DNA of 64,000 nucleotides from Pseudomonas azotoformans (GTDB lineage: Bacteria; Pseudomonadota; Gammaproteobacteria; Pseudomonadales; Pseudomonadaceae). The notes below the pieces were generated by a model. The model worked only from the letters and a program-made list of their open reading frames with translations, was not told the DNA's origin and made no database searches. The stretch's first letter is position 1, and every line of letters starts with the position of its first letter. The position numbers were made by a program, and so were the translations under genes. Positions 8,420-17,014 of the stretch are shown here, in pieces. The stretch lies in contig NZ_CP014546.1 of assembly GCF_001579805.1 (NCBI RefSeq), forward strand, positions 5,084,001-5,148,000. The letters run 5' to 3'.

Positions 8420-8442
8420 GCTAATGGCAGCGGGCCATTAGC
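8420..8442 (+). promoter_or_regulatory. Second glgA leader stem-loop
   Basis: GCTAATGGC and GCCATTAGC are perfectly complementary over 9 bp with a 5-nt loop (AGCGG). It sits 12 nt before the ribosome site and 5 nt after the RsmA-like hairpin. There is no U-tract, so it is not a terminator; it may protect the mRNA 5' end or position the translation start. Confidence 0.55.
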
Positions 8443-8465
8443 CGACCAACATGTGGGAGAGAACT

Positions 8466-10019
8466 ATGATCAGTGCCGCTGTAGATATTCAGGGAGAGCG
8501 TGTCAGTCAGCCGGTAGGGGGACCTTCGTTGGTCGACCTGCCCACCACTGTGCGGCCGATCGTGAGTCAGAATCCTAATCGCAAGAAAGTCCTGTTCGTG
8601 ACCTCCGAATTTGCCGATCTGGTGAAAACCGGCGGCCTGGGCGATGTGTCCGCGGCCCTGCCCCGCGCCATGGCCCACCTGCACGATGTGCGGGTGCTGA
8701 TTCCCGGTTACCCGCAGGTGATGGAAAGCGATAACCCGATCCATATCATCGGCGAGCTGGGTGGCCACGCCGCGCTGCCGCCGTGCAAGATCGGGCGCAT
8801 GGACCTCAAGGACGGCCTGGTCATCTATGTGTTGATCTGCCCCGAATTGTACGAGCGTGAAGGCACGCCCTACGGCGCCAATAACGGCCGCGACTGGCCG
8901 GACAACCATATCCGTTTCGCCCGCCTGGGCCTGGCTGCCGCCGACATGGCCGCCAACCTCGCGCAGATCCACTGGTGCCCGGACCTGGTGCACGCCCACG
9001 ACTGGCCCGCTGGCCTGGCGCCGGCGTATATGCACTGGCGTGGGTCACGCACGCCGACGCTGTTCACCATTCATAACCTGGCCTATCAGGGCGTGATCAG
9101 TTTGGCTTCCACGCCGGAACTGGGCATTCCACCCCACGCCCTGCAGCAGGAAGGCATGGAGTTCTACGGCAAGATGTCGTACCTCAAGGCCGGCATGGCG
9201 TATTCCAGCCACATCACCACGGTGAGCGCCACCTACGCCCGGGAAATCACCACCCCGGAATTCGGCTGCGGCCTGGATGGCTTTCTTGCCAGCAAGACCC
9301 AGCAAGGCTTGCTCAGCGGCATTCCCAACGGCATTGAAGACAGCTGGGAAACCTCCACCGACCCGCACCTGACCCACAACTTCAACATCGGCGACTGGGA
9401 AGGCAAAGCGGTAAACGCCAGCCAGGTGCGCGAGCTGTTCGGCCTGAATGAATCCACCGGCCCGCTGTTCGCCGTGGTCTCGCGCCTGGTGTTCCAGAAA
9501 GGCCTGGACCTGACCGAAGCCGTCGCCAGCTTTATCGTCGAGCAAGGTGGGCAGATCGCAATCATCGGTCGCGGCGAGCCGGAAGAAGAAAACGCCATGC
9601 GTGAATTGGCGCTGCGTTTCCCCGGCCAGATCGGTGTGCGCATCGGCTTCAACGAGACCGACGCACGGCGCATGTTCGCTGGCAGTGACTTTTTGCTCAT
9701 GCCGTCGCGCTACGAGCCGTGCGGCCTGAGCCAGATGTACGCCCAGCGCTTCGGCTCGCTGCCCGTCGCGCGCAATACCGGTGGCTTGGCTGACACCATC
9801 GAAAATGGCGTGACCGGCTTTCTGTTCAATGAGTCCACGGTCGACAGCTACAAAGAAGCCTTGAGCCGCGCGTTCAAGGTGTTTGCCTACCCTGGCCTGC
9901 TCAATGCCATGCGCTGCCGGGCGATGACGCAACCGTTCAACTGGAGCCAGGCGGTGGAACCCTACGCCGAGCTGTATGAGCAACTTGTGGCCAAGGCCTT
10001 GGGGAAATCCGCTAAATAA
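8466..10019 (+). CDS. glgA: Glycogen (alpha-glucan) synthase GlgA
   Basis: A 517-residue GT5 glycosyltransferase that adds glucose from a nucleotide sugar to alpha-1,4-glucan. The N-terminal sugar-nucleotide motif KTGGLGDVSAALPRA starts near residue 53, and the C-terminal domain has SRLVFQKGLDL, SRYEPCGLSQM (about 414) and NTGGLADT (about 437). I choose the ATG at 8466 because GGGAGA precedes it at proper distance, unlike the in-frame ATG at 8451. The N-terminal 35 residues before KKVLFVTSEFADL are an extension compared with E. coli GlgA. First gene of the glucan/trehalose operon, behind a sigma-54 promoter and a structured leader. Confidence 0.95.
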   Translation: MISAAVDIQGERVSQPVGGPSLVDLPTTVRPIVSQNPNRKKVLFVTSEFADLVKTGGLGDVSAALPRAMAHLHDVRVLIPGYPQVMESDNPIHIIGELGGHAALPPCKIGRMDLKDGLVIYVLICPELYEREGTPYGANNGRDWPDNHIRFARLGLAAADMAANLAQIHWCPDLVHAHDWPAGLAPAYMHWRGSRTPTLFTIHNLAYQGVISLASTPELGIPPHALQQEGMEFYGKMSYLKAGMAYSSHITTVSATYAREITTPEFGCGLDGFLASKTQQGLLSGIPNGIEDSWETSTDPHLTHNFNIGDWEGKAVNASQVRELFGLNESTGPLFAVVSRLVFQKGLDLTEAVASFIVEQGGQIAIIGRGEPEEENAMRELALRFPGQIGVRIGFNETDARRMFAGSDFLLMPSRYEPCGLSQMYAQRFGSLPVARNTGGLADTIENGVTGFLFNESTVDSYKEALSRAFKVFAYPGLLNAMRCRAMTQPFNWSQAVEPYAELYEQLVAKALGKSAK

Positions 10020-10039
10020 TCAACGGGAGGTCTCTATAG

Positions 10040-11785
10040 ATGCCGTTACGGACTCTGGAAACCTGGCCCCACGGCGCAATCATGCTGGACGCGCAACACA
10101 CGCGTTTTGCCTTGTGGGCGCCAGACGCGTTTTATGTCAGCGTTGAATTGGAAAATGGCAAGTCCGTCGCCATGCTGCCCCAGGCAGATGGCTGGTTTGA
10201 AACCGAAATAGCGTGCCCGGCGGGCACGCGCTACCGCTTCAATATCGATGGGGAGATGGATGTTCCCGACCCTGCCTCCAGGGCACAGGCCTCGGATGTG
10301 CATGGCTGGAGCCTGGTGGTCGACCCCCTCGTTTATCAATGGCGCCACAGCCAGTGGCAGGGCCGTCCCTGGCACGAAGCCGTCATCTATGAACTGCACG
10401 TCGGCGCGATGGGTGGCTATGCCGGCGTCGAGAAGCACCTGCCGCGCCTGGCCGAGCTGGGCGTGACCGCGATTGAATTGATGCCGCTCGCGCAGTTCCC
10501 CGGCGAACGCAACTGGGGCTATGACGGTGTCCTGCCCTACGCGCCCCAAGCCTCCTACGGCACGCCCGATCAACTCAAGCACCTGATCGACAGCGCCCAC
10601 GAACAGGGCCTGGCGGTGATTCTCGATGTGGTCTACAACCACTTCGGCCCCGACGGCAACTACCTCGGCCAATACGCCAAAGGCTTCTTCCAGGAAGACG
10701 TGCACACCCCATGGGGCGCCGGTATCGACTTTGACCGGCGTGAAGTGCGGGATTTCTTCCTCGATAACGCCTTGATGTGGCTGCTCGAATACCGTTTTGA
10801 CGGCCTGCGCCTGGACGCGGTACACGCCATCGACAACCCGGACTTTCTGAAACAACTGGCGCACCGGGTTCGCGAGCAAGTCGACACCGGTCGACACGTC
10901 TGGCTGATGCTGGAAAACGAGCTCAATCAGGCCAGCCTCCTGCAGCACGATTTTGACGCGCAATGGAATGATGACTTTCATAACGTCCTGCACGTATTGC
11001 TGACCGGCGAAACCGACGCCTACTACAGTGACTTTGCCGAAGAGCCTACCGCCAAACTGGCGCGCTGCCTGGGCGAAGGCTTCATCTACCAGGGGCACAC
11101 CACCCGGCATGGCCATGAACGCGGCGAACCCAGCGGGCACCTGCCGCCGAGCGCGTTTGTGACGTTTTTGCAGAACCATGACCAGATCGGCAACCGCGCC
11201 CTGGGCGAGCGCCTGCATCAACTCTGCTCGCCCCCGGCTTTAGAGGCGGCGACAGCCCTGCTGCTGCTCTCGCCGATGATCCCGATGATGTTCATGGGCG
11301 ACGAGGTCAACGCCAGCGAACCGTTCCTGTTTTTCACTGACCATCATGGCGAACTGGCGCAAGCCGTGCGCGAAGGTCGGCGTAACGAATTCGCCGACTT
11401 TGCTGCGTTCCACGACCCTGAGCGACGTGAACGCATTCCTGACCCCAATGCCCTGGAGACCTTTCAGCAATCGTCCCCGGCCTTTGCAGACCATCCGCAT
11501 GCCCAGCTCTACCGCCAACTACTGAACCTGCGCCACCAGCATATCGTGCCGCACTTGCCCGGCAGCCTTGCCTTGGGCGCGCAGGTGCTGGCGGAAGGTG
11601 CCGTGAGCGCCCGCTGGCACCTGGGCAACGGCAGCCTGTTGCAGATCGATCTCAACCTGAGTGCCGCGCCGCTGGATTACCCGGCGACCGGCGCCGTCCT
11701 TTTCGAAACGCCTGCCAACCTCGGCGCCCAGCTGCCGGCGTACAGCGCACGCGTTACCCTATCCCCTGTTGGAGAGCACCCTTGA
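10040..11785 (+). CDS. treZ: Malto-oligosyltrehalose trehalohydrolase TreZ
   Basis: A 581-residue GH13 enzyme that cuts free trehalose from maltooligosyltrehalose made by TreY. A beta-sandwich N-domain (about 1-95) precedes the (beta/alpha)8 barrel. Catalytic residues by motif are D259 in GLRLDAVHAID, E292 in LMLENELN and D381 in FLQNHDQIGNR, spaced as in characterised TreZ proteins. PAGTRYRFNIDG and the RNWGYDGV segment support TreZ rather than GlgB. It starts 20 nt after glgA with GGGAGG as ribosome site, and its stop overlaps the malQ start. Confidence 0.95.
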   Translation: MPLRTLETWPHGAIMLDAQHTRFALWAPDAFYVSVELENGKSVAMLPQADGWFETEIACPAGTRYRFNIDGEMDVPDPASRAQASDVHGWSLVVDPLVYQWRHSQWQGRPWHEAVIYELHVGAMGGYAGVEKHLPRLAELGVTAIELMPLAQFPGERNWGYDGVLPYAPQASYGTPDQLKHLIDSAHEQGLAVILDVVYNHFGPDGNYLGQYAKGFFQEDVHTPWGAGIDFDRREVRDFFLDNALMWLLEYRFDGLRLDAVHAIDNPDFLKQLAHRVREQVDTGRHVWLMLENELNQASLLQHDFDAQWNDDFHNVLHVLLTGETDAYYSDFAEEPTAKLARCLGEGFIYQGHTTRHGHERGEPSGHLPPSAFVTFLQNHDQIGNRALGERLHQLCSPPALEAATALLLLSPMIPMMFMGDEVNASEPFLFFTDHHGELAQAVREGRRNEFADFAAFHDPERRERIPDPNALETFQQSSPAFADHPHAQLYRQLLNLRHQHIVPHLPGSLALGAQVLAEGAVSARWHLGNGSLLQIDLNLSAAPLDYPATGAVLFETPANLGAQLPAYSARVTLSPVGEHP

Positions 11786-13866
11786 GCGAAGCGAACCTGG
11801 AAATCCTCGCCAGCCGAGCGGGCCTGGCCGTCGATTGGATCGACGCAAACGGCCGCCCGCAACGTGTGAAACCCGACGCCCTGCGCGCCGTTCTCAAAGG
11901 CCTGGGCCACCCGGCCGACAGCGATGCCGAGATCGACGCCAGCCTGCTCGAACTGGAACAGGCACAACACGACAAACACCTGCCACCCTTGATGACCATC
12001 GACAGCGGCGAAGGCCTGGACCTGGCCCGTTACTTTGAGCCGGACACCCTGTGCCGGGTCAGCCTGGAAGATGGCGAAACCCTCGACTTGCGCCTGGATG
12101 GCGACGCCGTATTACCCGGCGTCATCGCCCTCGGTTACCACCAGGTGCATATCGCCGAGCAGACCTTCACTTTGGCCGTCGCCCCCACCCACTGCTACAG
12201 CGTGGCCGAGGCCGTCGACAGCCGCCCCGCTCGCGCCTGGGGCCTCAGCGCGCAACTGTATAGCCTGCGCCGCCTGGGTGATGGCGGCTTTGGCGACACC
12301 CTGGCCCTGGAACACTTGGCCCGTTCGGCCGCCGAGCGCGGTGCCGACGCCCTGGCCATCAGCCCGATGCACGCCATGTTCAGCGCCGACACCGAGCGCT
12401 ACAGCCCGTATTCGCCGTCGAGTCGTTTGTTCCTCAACAGCTTGTACGCCTCGCCCGGTTGCATTCTAGGGGAGCGCGAGGTGCGCAACGCCATCGAAGC
12501 CCTCGGCCTGACTGACGAGCTGCACGATCTGGAACAACACAGCCTGATCGACTGGCCGAGAGCCGCCAAGGCCAAGCAGCGTCTAATGCGGGCGCTGTAT
12601 GAGGACTTCCGCCACGGCCAGCATCCACAACACGCCGACTTCCTGAGTTTCCGCCAAGCCGGTGGTGAAGCGCTGGAAAATCACTGCCGCTTCGAAGCCG
12701 TGCAGGCCGTGCGCGCCGCCAAGGGGGAAGACCTCAACTGGCGCCACTGGCCAGAAGACTGGCGCAACCCGCAGAGCCCGACACTCGCAGCATTTGCCGC
12801 AGAAAACCCGGATGAGATCGGCTACTTCGCCTTTAGCCAATGGCTGATCGCCCGTTGCCTGGAACGCGCGCAACAAGCGGCCCGTGGCAGCGGCATGGGC
12901 GTCGGCTTGATTGCCGACCTGGCCGTGGGCGCTGACGGCGGTGGCAGCCAAGCATGGAGCCGTCAGGACGAGCTGCTCGCGGACCTGACCGTGGGCGCGC
13001 CACCCGACATTCTCAATCGCGCAGGTCAGGGCTGGGGCATCTCCGCGTTCTCGCCTGAAGGCCTCAAGCGCAACGGCTTCCGTGCCTTTATCGAAATGCT
13101 GCGCGCGAACTTCGCCCATGCCGGTGGCCTGCGTATCGACCATGTGATGGGCCTGCAACGCCTGTGGGTGATCCCCATGGACGCTTCGCCGCGTGAAGGC
13201 GCCTACCTGTATTACCCGGTGGAAGATCTGTTGCGCCTGCTGGCCCTGGAATCCCATCGCCACCACGCCATCGTGCTCGGTGAAGACCTGGGCACGGTGC
13301 CGGACGGCCTGCGCGAAAAACTCATCGCTCGCTCGATCCTCGGCATGCGCGTGTTGCTGTTCGAGCAAAACCACGAGGGCCAATTCAAGCCGATCCTCGA
13401 CTGGCCGGACAATGCCCTGGCCACCACCAGCACCCACGACTTGCCGACGCTCAACGGCTGGTGGCACAGCCGCGATATCGAGTGGAACATCCAGCTCGGC
13501 CTGATCGACGCGCCCACCGCGGAGCAATGGAGCGAACACCGCCTGCGCGAACGCCAGGCACTGCGCCAGGCCTTGAGCCAGGACCCGCAGAACTTCGTTG
13601 AAGAAATCCGCAATGAAACCGACCACATGATCGACGCCAGCGTGCGCTACCTCGGCCATACCCGTGCGCCGTTGGTGCTGTTGCCGTTGGAAGATGCGCT
13701 CGGCGTCGAGGAGCAGGCCAACCTGCCCGGTACCACCGACACCCACCCCAATTGGCGCCGCCGCTTTGTGGGGGAGGCCTCCAGCCTGCTCGACAATGCC
13801 GGTGCCGCCCGCCGCCTCGAACTGTTGGCCGTCGCGCGCAACCAAGCCTATGAGCGTGACCGATGA
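11782..13866 (+). CDS. malQ: 4-alpha-glucanotransferase MalQ (amylomaltase)
   Basis: A 694-residue GH77 enzyme that transfers maltooligosaccharide segments between glucans. Catalytic residues are D453 (GLRIDHVMGLQRLW), E501 (VLGEDLGTVPDGLR) and D553 (STHDLPTLNGWW). The start codon is TTG inside the TTGA that also ends treZ, with GGAGAG 5 nt upstream; this rare start may hold its translation below that of treZ. The GLRIDH region and 250s-type loop are complete. It overlaps treY by ATGA. In the operon it lengthens or disproportionates short maltodextrins left by TreZ and GlgX. Confidence 0.94.
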   Translation: MSEANLEILASRAGLAVDWIDANGRPQRVKPDALRAVLKGLGHPADSDAEIDASLLELEQAQHDKHLPPLMTIDSGEGLDLARYFEPDTLCRVSLEDGETLDLRLDGDAVLPGVIALGYHQVHIAEQTFTLAVAPTHCYSVAEAVDSRPARAWGLSAQLYSLRRLGDGGFGDTLALEHLARSAAERGADALAISPMHAMFSADTERYSPYSPSSRLFLNSLYASPGCILGEREVRNAIEALGLTDELHDLEQHSLIDWPRAAKAKQRLMRALYEDFRHGQHPQHADFLSFRQAGGEALENHCRFEAVQAVRAAKGEDLNWRHWPEDWRNPQSPTLAAFAAENPDEIGYFAFSQWLIARCLERAQQAARGSGMGVGLIADLAVGADGGGSQAWSRQDELLADLTVGAPPDILNRAGQGWGISAFSPEGLKRNGFRAFIEMLRANFAHAGGLRIDHVMGLQRLWVIPMDASPREGAYLYYPVEDLLRLLALESHRHHAIVLGEDLGTVPDGLREKLIARSILGMRVLLFEQNHEGQFKPILDWPDNALATTSTHDLPTLNGWWHSRDIEWNIQLGLIDAPTAEQWSEHRLRERQALRQALSQDPQNFVEEIRNETDHMIDASVRYLGHTRAPLVLLPLEDALGVEEQANLPGTTDTHPNWRRRFVGEASSLLDNAGAARRLELLAVARNQAYERDR

Positions 13867-16598
13867 ACGCACTGCCCCTGCGCGCGACCCAGCGCCTGCA
13901 ATTCCATAAAGGTTTTACCCTGGATGACGCGGTGCCGCTGGTGCCCTACTTCGCCCGCCTCGGCATCAGCCACCTATACGCTTCGCCGCTGCTCAGCGCC
14001 CGCGCCGGGTCCATGCACGGCTACGACGTGGTCGACCCCACCCGCGTCAACCCGGAACTGGGGGGCGAAGCTGCCTTGCGCCGCCTGGTTGCCGCCTTGC
14101 GTGAACACGGGATGGGCCTGATCCTGGATATCGTCTCCAACCATATGGCCGTCGGTGGTGCGGATAACCCTTGGTGGCTGGACCTGCTGGAATGGGGGCG
14201 CATGAGCCCCTACAGCGAGTTCTTCGATATCCAGTGGCATTCACCCGACCCCTTGCTCAAAGGCCAGTTGCTGATGCCGTTCCTCGGCAGCGATTACGGC
14301 GAAGCCTTGCAGAGCGGCAGCGTGAGCCTGAAGTTCGATGCCACCCATGGAGCGTTCTATGTTGAGCATTACGAGCATCGCTTTCCGATCTGCCCACGGG
14401 ACTACGCGACGATCCTGGGCAGCGATGAATTACTCAAGCCATTGTCCGACCGTTTCAGCGCCCTGGCCTATCAGGACGACGCTTACCATGAAGCCGCCTG
14501 GCTCAAACAGGCCCTGGCCGAACGGGCCACTGAGGACGAAGTGCGCCAGGCCATCGACGCACAACTGGCGAGCTTCGACTTCGACCGCCTGCACCAACTG
14601 CTTGAACAACAGGCTTACCGCCTCGCCAGCTGGCGCACCGCCGCGGACGATATCAACTGGCGGCGCTTCTTCGATGTCAATGAACTGGGCGGCCTACGCG
14701 TAGAACGCACGGCGGTGTTCGAGGCCACCCATGGCAAGATTTTCGAACTGATCAGCGAAGGCTTGGTGGATGGCCTGCGTATCGACCATATCGACGGCCT
14801 GGCCGACCCGCGCGGGTATTGCCGCAAGCTGCGGCGCCGGGTGGATTCGTTGTCACCGCAGCGGCATCTGCCGATCTTCGTGGAAAAAATCCTCGGCGAA
14901 GGCGAAACCCTGCGCGAAGACTGGCAAGTGGACGGCACCACCGGCTACGAATTCATGAACCAGCTGTCGCTGCTGCAACATCACCCCGACGGCTTTGAGC
15001 CATTGGCCCAATTGTGGACCCGTCACAGCGAACGGCCTTCGGCGTTCATCGAGGAGGCGCGGCTGGCACGTCAGCAAATCCTTAACGGTTCCCTCGGCGG
15101 CGACTTTGAAAGTGTGGCCCAAGCCCTGCTGCAAGTAGCCCGCGACGATGTGATGACCCGCGACCTGACCCTAGGCGCCATCCGCCGCGCCTTGCAGGAG
15201 CTGATCGTGCACTTCCCGGTGTACCGCACCTACATCAGCGCACGTGGCCGCAGCGACGCCGACGACCAGGTGTTCCAACACGCCATGGACGGCGCGCGCA
15301 CCACCTTGGGCGAAGGCGACTGGCCCGTACTCGATCACCTGGAAAAATGGCTGGGCGGCCAGCCCTGGCGCAATCGCCCGGTGGGCCGCGAACGCAAGAT
15401 CCTCAAGCACGCTTGCGTGCGTTTCCAGCAACTGACCTCCCCCGCTGCCGCCAAGGCCGTGGAAGACACTGCGTTCTATCGCTCGGCGGTATTGCTGTCG
15501 CGCAATGACGTGGGCTTCAGCACCGAACAGTTCAGCGCGCCATTGGCCGACTTCCATGCCGTCAACCAGCAGCGCTTGCAGACCTTCCCCGACAACCTGC
15601 TGGCCACCGCCACCCATGACCACAAGCGCGGCGAGGACACCCGCGCGCGCCTGGCGGTGTTGAGTGAATGCGCGCCGTGGTTTGTTGAGCAGGTGGAACA
15701 CTGGCGCACCCTGGCCGCCCCGTTACGGACCGACACTGCGCCCTCACCGGGTGATGAATTGATCCTCTATCAAGTCTTGCTCGGCAGTTGGCCGCTGGAT
15801 CAGGGCACCGACTTTGACGGCTACCAGCAGCGCCTGTGGCAGTGGCAACAAAAGGCCCTGCGCGAAGCCAAGTTGCAGAGCAGCTGGAGCGCGCCCAACG
15901 AAGCCTATGAACAAGGTGTCGAAGCATTCCTTTCACGGCTATTGCTCAGTGAAGAAGGCCACGCACTACGCACCGCCATTGGCAATGCCGCTCAGGCGAT
16001 TGCCCCGGCCGGCGCGCTGAATGGCCTGGCGCAATCCTTGCTTCGCATGACCGTACCGGGTGTACCGGACTTGTACCAGGGCGATGAGTTCTGGGACTTC
16101 AGCCTGGTCGACCCGGACAACCGCCGCCCGGTGGATTACAGCGCACGGCAACAGGCGCTGGCGACCCCACCGGACATCGGCGAACTGTTGTTCAACTGGC
16201 GCGACGGGCGTATCAAACAGGCGTTGATTGCCCAGGTGCTGGCCTTGCGCAAGGCCCAGCCTGACCTGTTCCGCAGCGGCACCTACACGCCGCTGGAAGT
16301 GGTCGGCGCACACGCCGAACGGGTGGTCGCATTCAGCCGCGAACATCACGGTAAACGCTTGCTGATGGTGGTGCCACGCTGGCCCCATTACCTGCTTGAA
16401 AACGGTGTGCATCCCCAGATCAACGCGCAGGTTTGGGGCGATACACGGGTGAAATTACCGTTCGCCGCCACAACGCAAAACTGGAAGGGACTTTTTCATA
16501 CAGGCGCAGTCACACCAGACAAGGAGCTGTTGGTTAGCGCTGCCCTGGGGGATTTCCCGGTCAATGTCTTTATCAATCCTGATGATCAAGAAAGCTGA
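13863..16598 (+). CDS. treY: Malto-oligosyltrehalose synthase TreY
   Basis: A 911-residue GH13 enzyme that isomerises the reducing-end alpha-1,4 bond of glucan to the alpha,alpha-1,1 bond of trehalose. Length fits TreY, which has large insertions in the barrel. Catalytic residues by motif are D308 (DGLRIDHIDGLADPRGY), E341 (FVEKILGEGE) and D586 (ATATHDHKRGEDTRARL). The N-terminal LQFHKGFTLDDAVPLVPY and LYASPLLSARAGSMHGYDV are hallmark segments. Start overlaps the malQ stop (ATGA). With TreZ it makes trehalose from glucan, a route tied to osmotic and desiccation tolerance in pseudomonads. Confidence 0.95.
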   Translation: MNALPLRATQRLQFHKGFTLDDAVPLVPYFARLGISHLYASPLLSARAGSMHGYDVVDPTRVNPELGGEAALRRLVAALREHGMGLILDIVSNHMAVGGADNPWWLDLLEWGRMSPYSEFFDIQWHSPDPLLKGQLLMPFLGSDYGEALQSGSVSLKFDATHGAFYVEHYEHRFPICPRDYATILGSDELLKPLSDRFSALAYQDDAYHEAAWLKQALAERATEDEVRQAIDAQLASFDFDRLHQLLEQQAYRLASWRTAADDINWRRFFDVNELGGLRVERTAVFEATHGKIFELISEGLVDGLRIDHIDGLADPRGYCRKLRRRVDSLSPQRHLPIFVEKILGEGETLREDWQVDGTTGYEFMNQLSLLQHHPDGFEPLAQLWTRHSERPSAFIEEARLARQQILNGSLGGDFESVAQALLQVARDDVMTRDLTLGAIRRALQELIVHFPVYRTYISARGRSDADDQVFQHAMDGARTTLGEGDWPVLDHLEKWLGGQPWRNRPVGRERKILKHACVRFQQLTSPAAAKAVEDTAFYRSAVLLSRNDVGFSTEQFSAPLADFHAVNQQRLQTFPDNLLATATHDHKRGEDTRARLAVLSECAPWFVEQVEHWRTLAAPLRTDTAPSPGDELILYQVLLGSWPLDQGTDFDGYQQRLWQWQQKALREAKLQSSWSAPNEAYEQGVEAFLSRLLLSEEGHALRTAIGNAAQAIAPAGALNGLAQSLLRMTVPGVPDLYQGDEFWDFSLVDPDNRRPVDYSARQQALATPPDIGELLFNWRDGRIKQALIAQVLALRKAQPDLFRSGTYTPLEVVGAHAERVVAFSREHHGKRLLMVVPRWPHYLLENGVHPQINAQVWGDTRVKLPFAATTQNWKGLFHTGAVTPDKELLVSAALGDFPVNVFINPDDQES

Positions 16599-16622
16599 AA
16601 ATTTTCTGTGAGGAGCATTGTG

Positions 16623-16895
16623 ATGAGTACTGAAGACAAACGCATACGCGAACTGGCGCATCAGATCTGGGAGTCCGAGGGCAAACCCCATGGTGAAGAT
16701 GCACGCCACTGGGAGATGGCGCGCAAACTGGCAGAAGCCGAAGCGCTGACGCCGAGCAAGCCCAAGGCAGCCGCCAAGCCCAAGGCCAGCGCCCCCAAGC
16801 CGCCGGCGAAAGCCAAACCCGCGGCACCTGCGGCCAGCAAGCCGGCGCCACCGGCCGCTAAAAAACCACCGGCGCCCAAAAAGCCCAAGCCTTGA
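16623..16895 (+). CDS. DUF2934 domain protein with Ala/Lys/Pro-rich tail
   Basis: A 90-residue protein. Residues 4-40 form the DUF2934 motif (RIRELAHQIWESEGKPHGEDARHWEMARKL, seen in parts), a short helical domain of unknown function often encoded beside glg/tre genes. Residues 48-90 are a basic low-complexity tail of AKPKA and APKPP units, probably disordered. GAGGAG lies 9-14 nt upstream of the ATG; a GTG one codon earlier is an alternative start. A gene of this kind lies at the same place, between treY and glgX, in P. aeruginosa. No enzymatic role should be assumed. Confidence 0.82.
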   Translation: MSTEDKRIRELAHQIWESEGKPHGEDARHWEMARKLAEAEALTPSKPKAAAKPKASAPKPPAKAKPAAPAASKPAPPAAKKPPAPKKPKP

Positions 16896-16902
16896 CCCCT
16901 CG

Positions 16903-16929
16903 CCTCTTGTCGGCGCTGTCGGCAAGAGG
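16903..16929 (+). terminator. Hairpin between the DUF2934 gene and glgX
   Basis: CCTCTTG and CAAGAGG form a 7-bp stem around a 13-nt loop, 8 nt after the DUF2934 stop. TGATTTC follows, which is only a weak U-tract. It may attenuate read-through into glgX or mark a processing site. The rest of the 119-bp gap holds a second small dyad, GGCCG-CGTT-CGGCC (16972-16985). Confidence 0.45.
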
Positions 16930-17014
16930 TGATTTCACCTTCCAGACTCTCAGCTGAAATTTCGTCAGCACGGCCGCGTTCGGCCCGAAAAAAGACCCTT
17001 GCAGGAGCAACTCA

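Noticed and set aside
16770..16895. Histone H1-like DNA-binding protein (AlgP-like) from the AKPKA tail of the DUF2934 protein
   Set aside because: The tail is only about 43 residues and the N-terminal domain is DUF2934; tail composition alone does not support a histone-like call.
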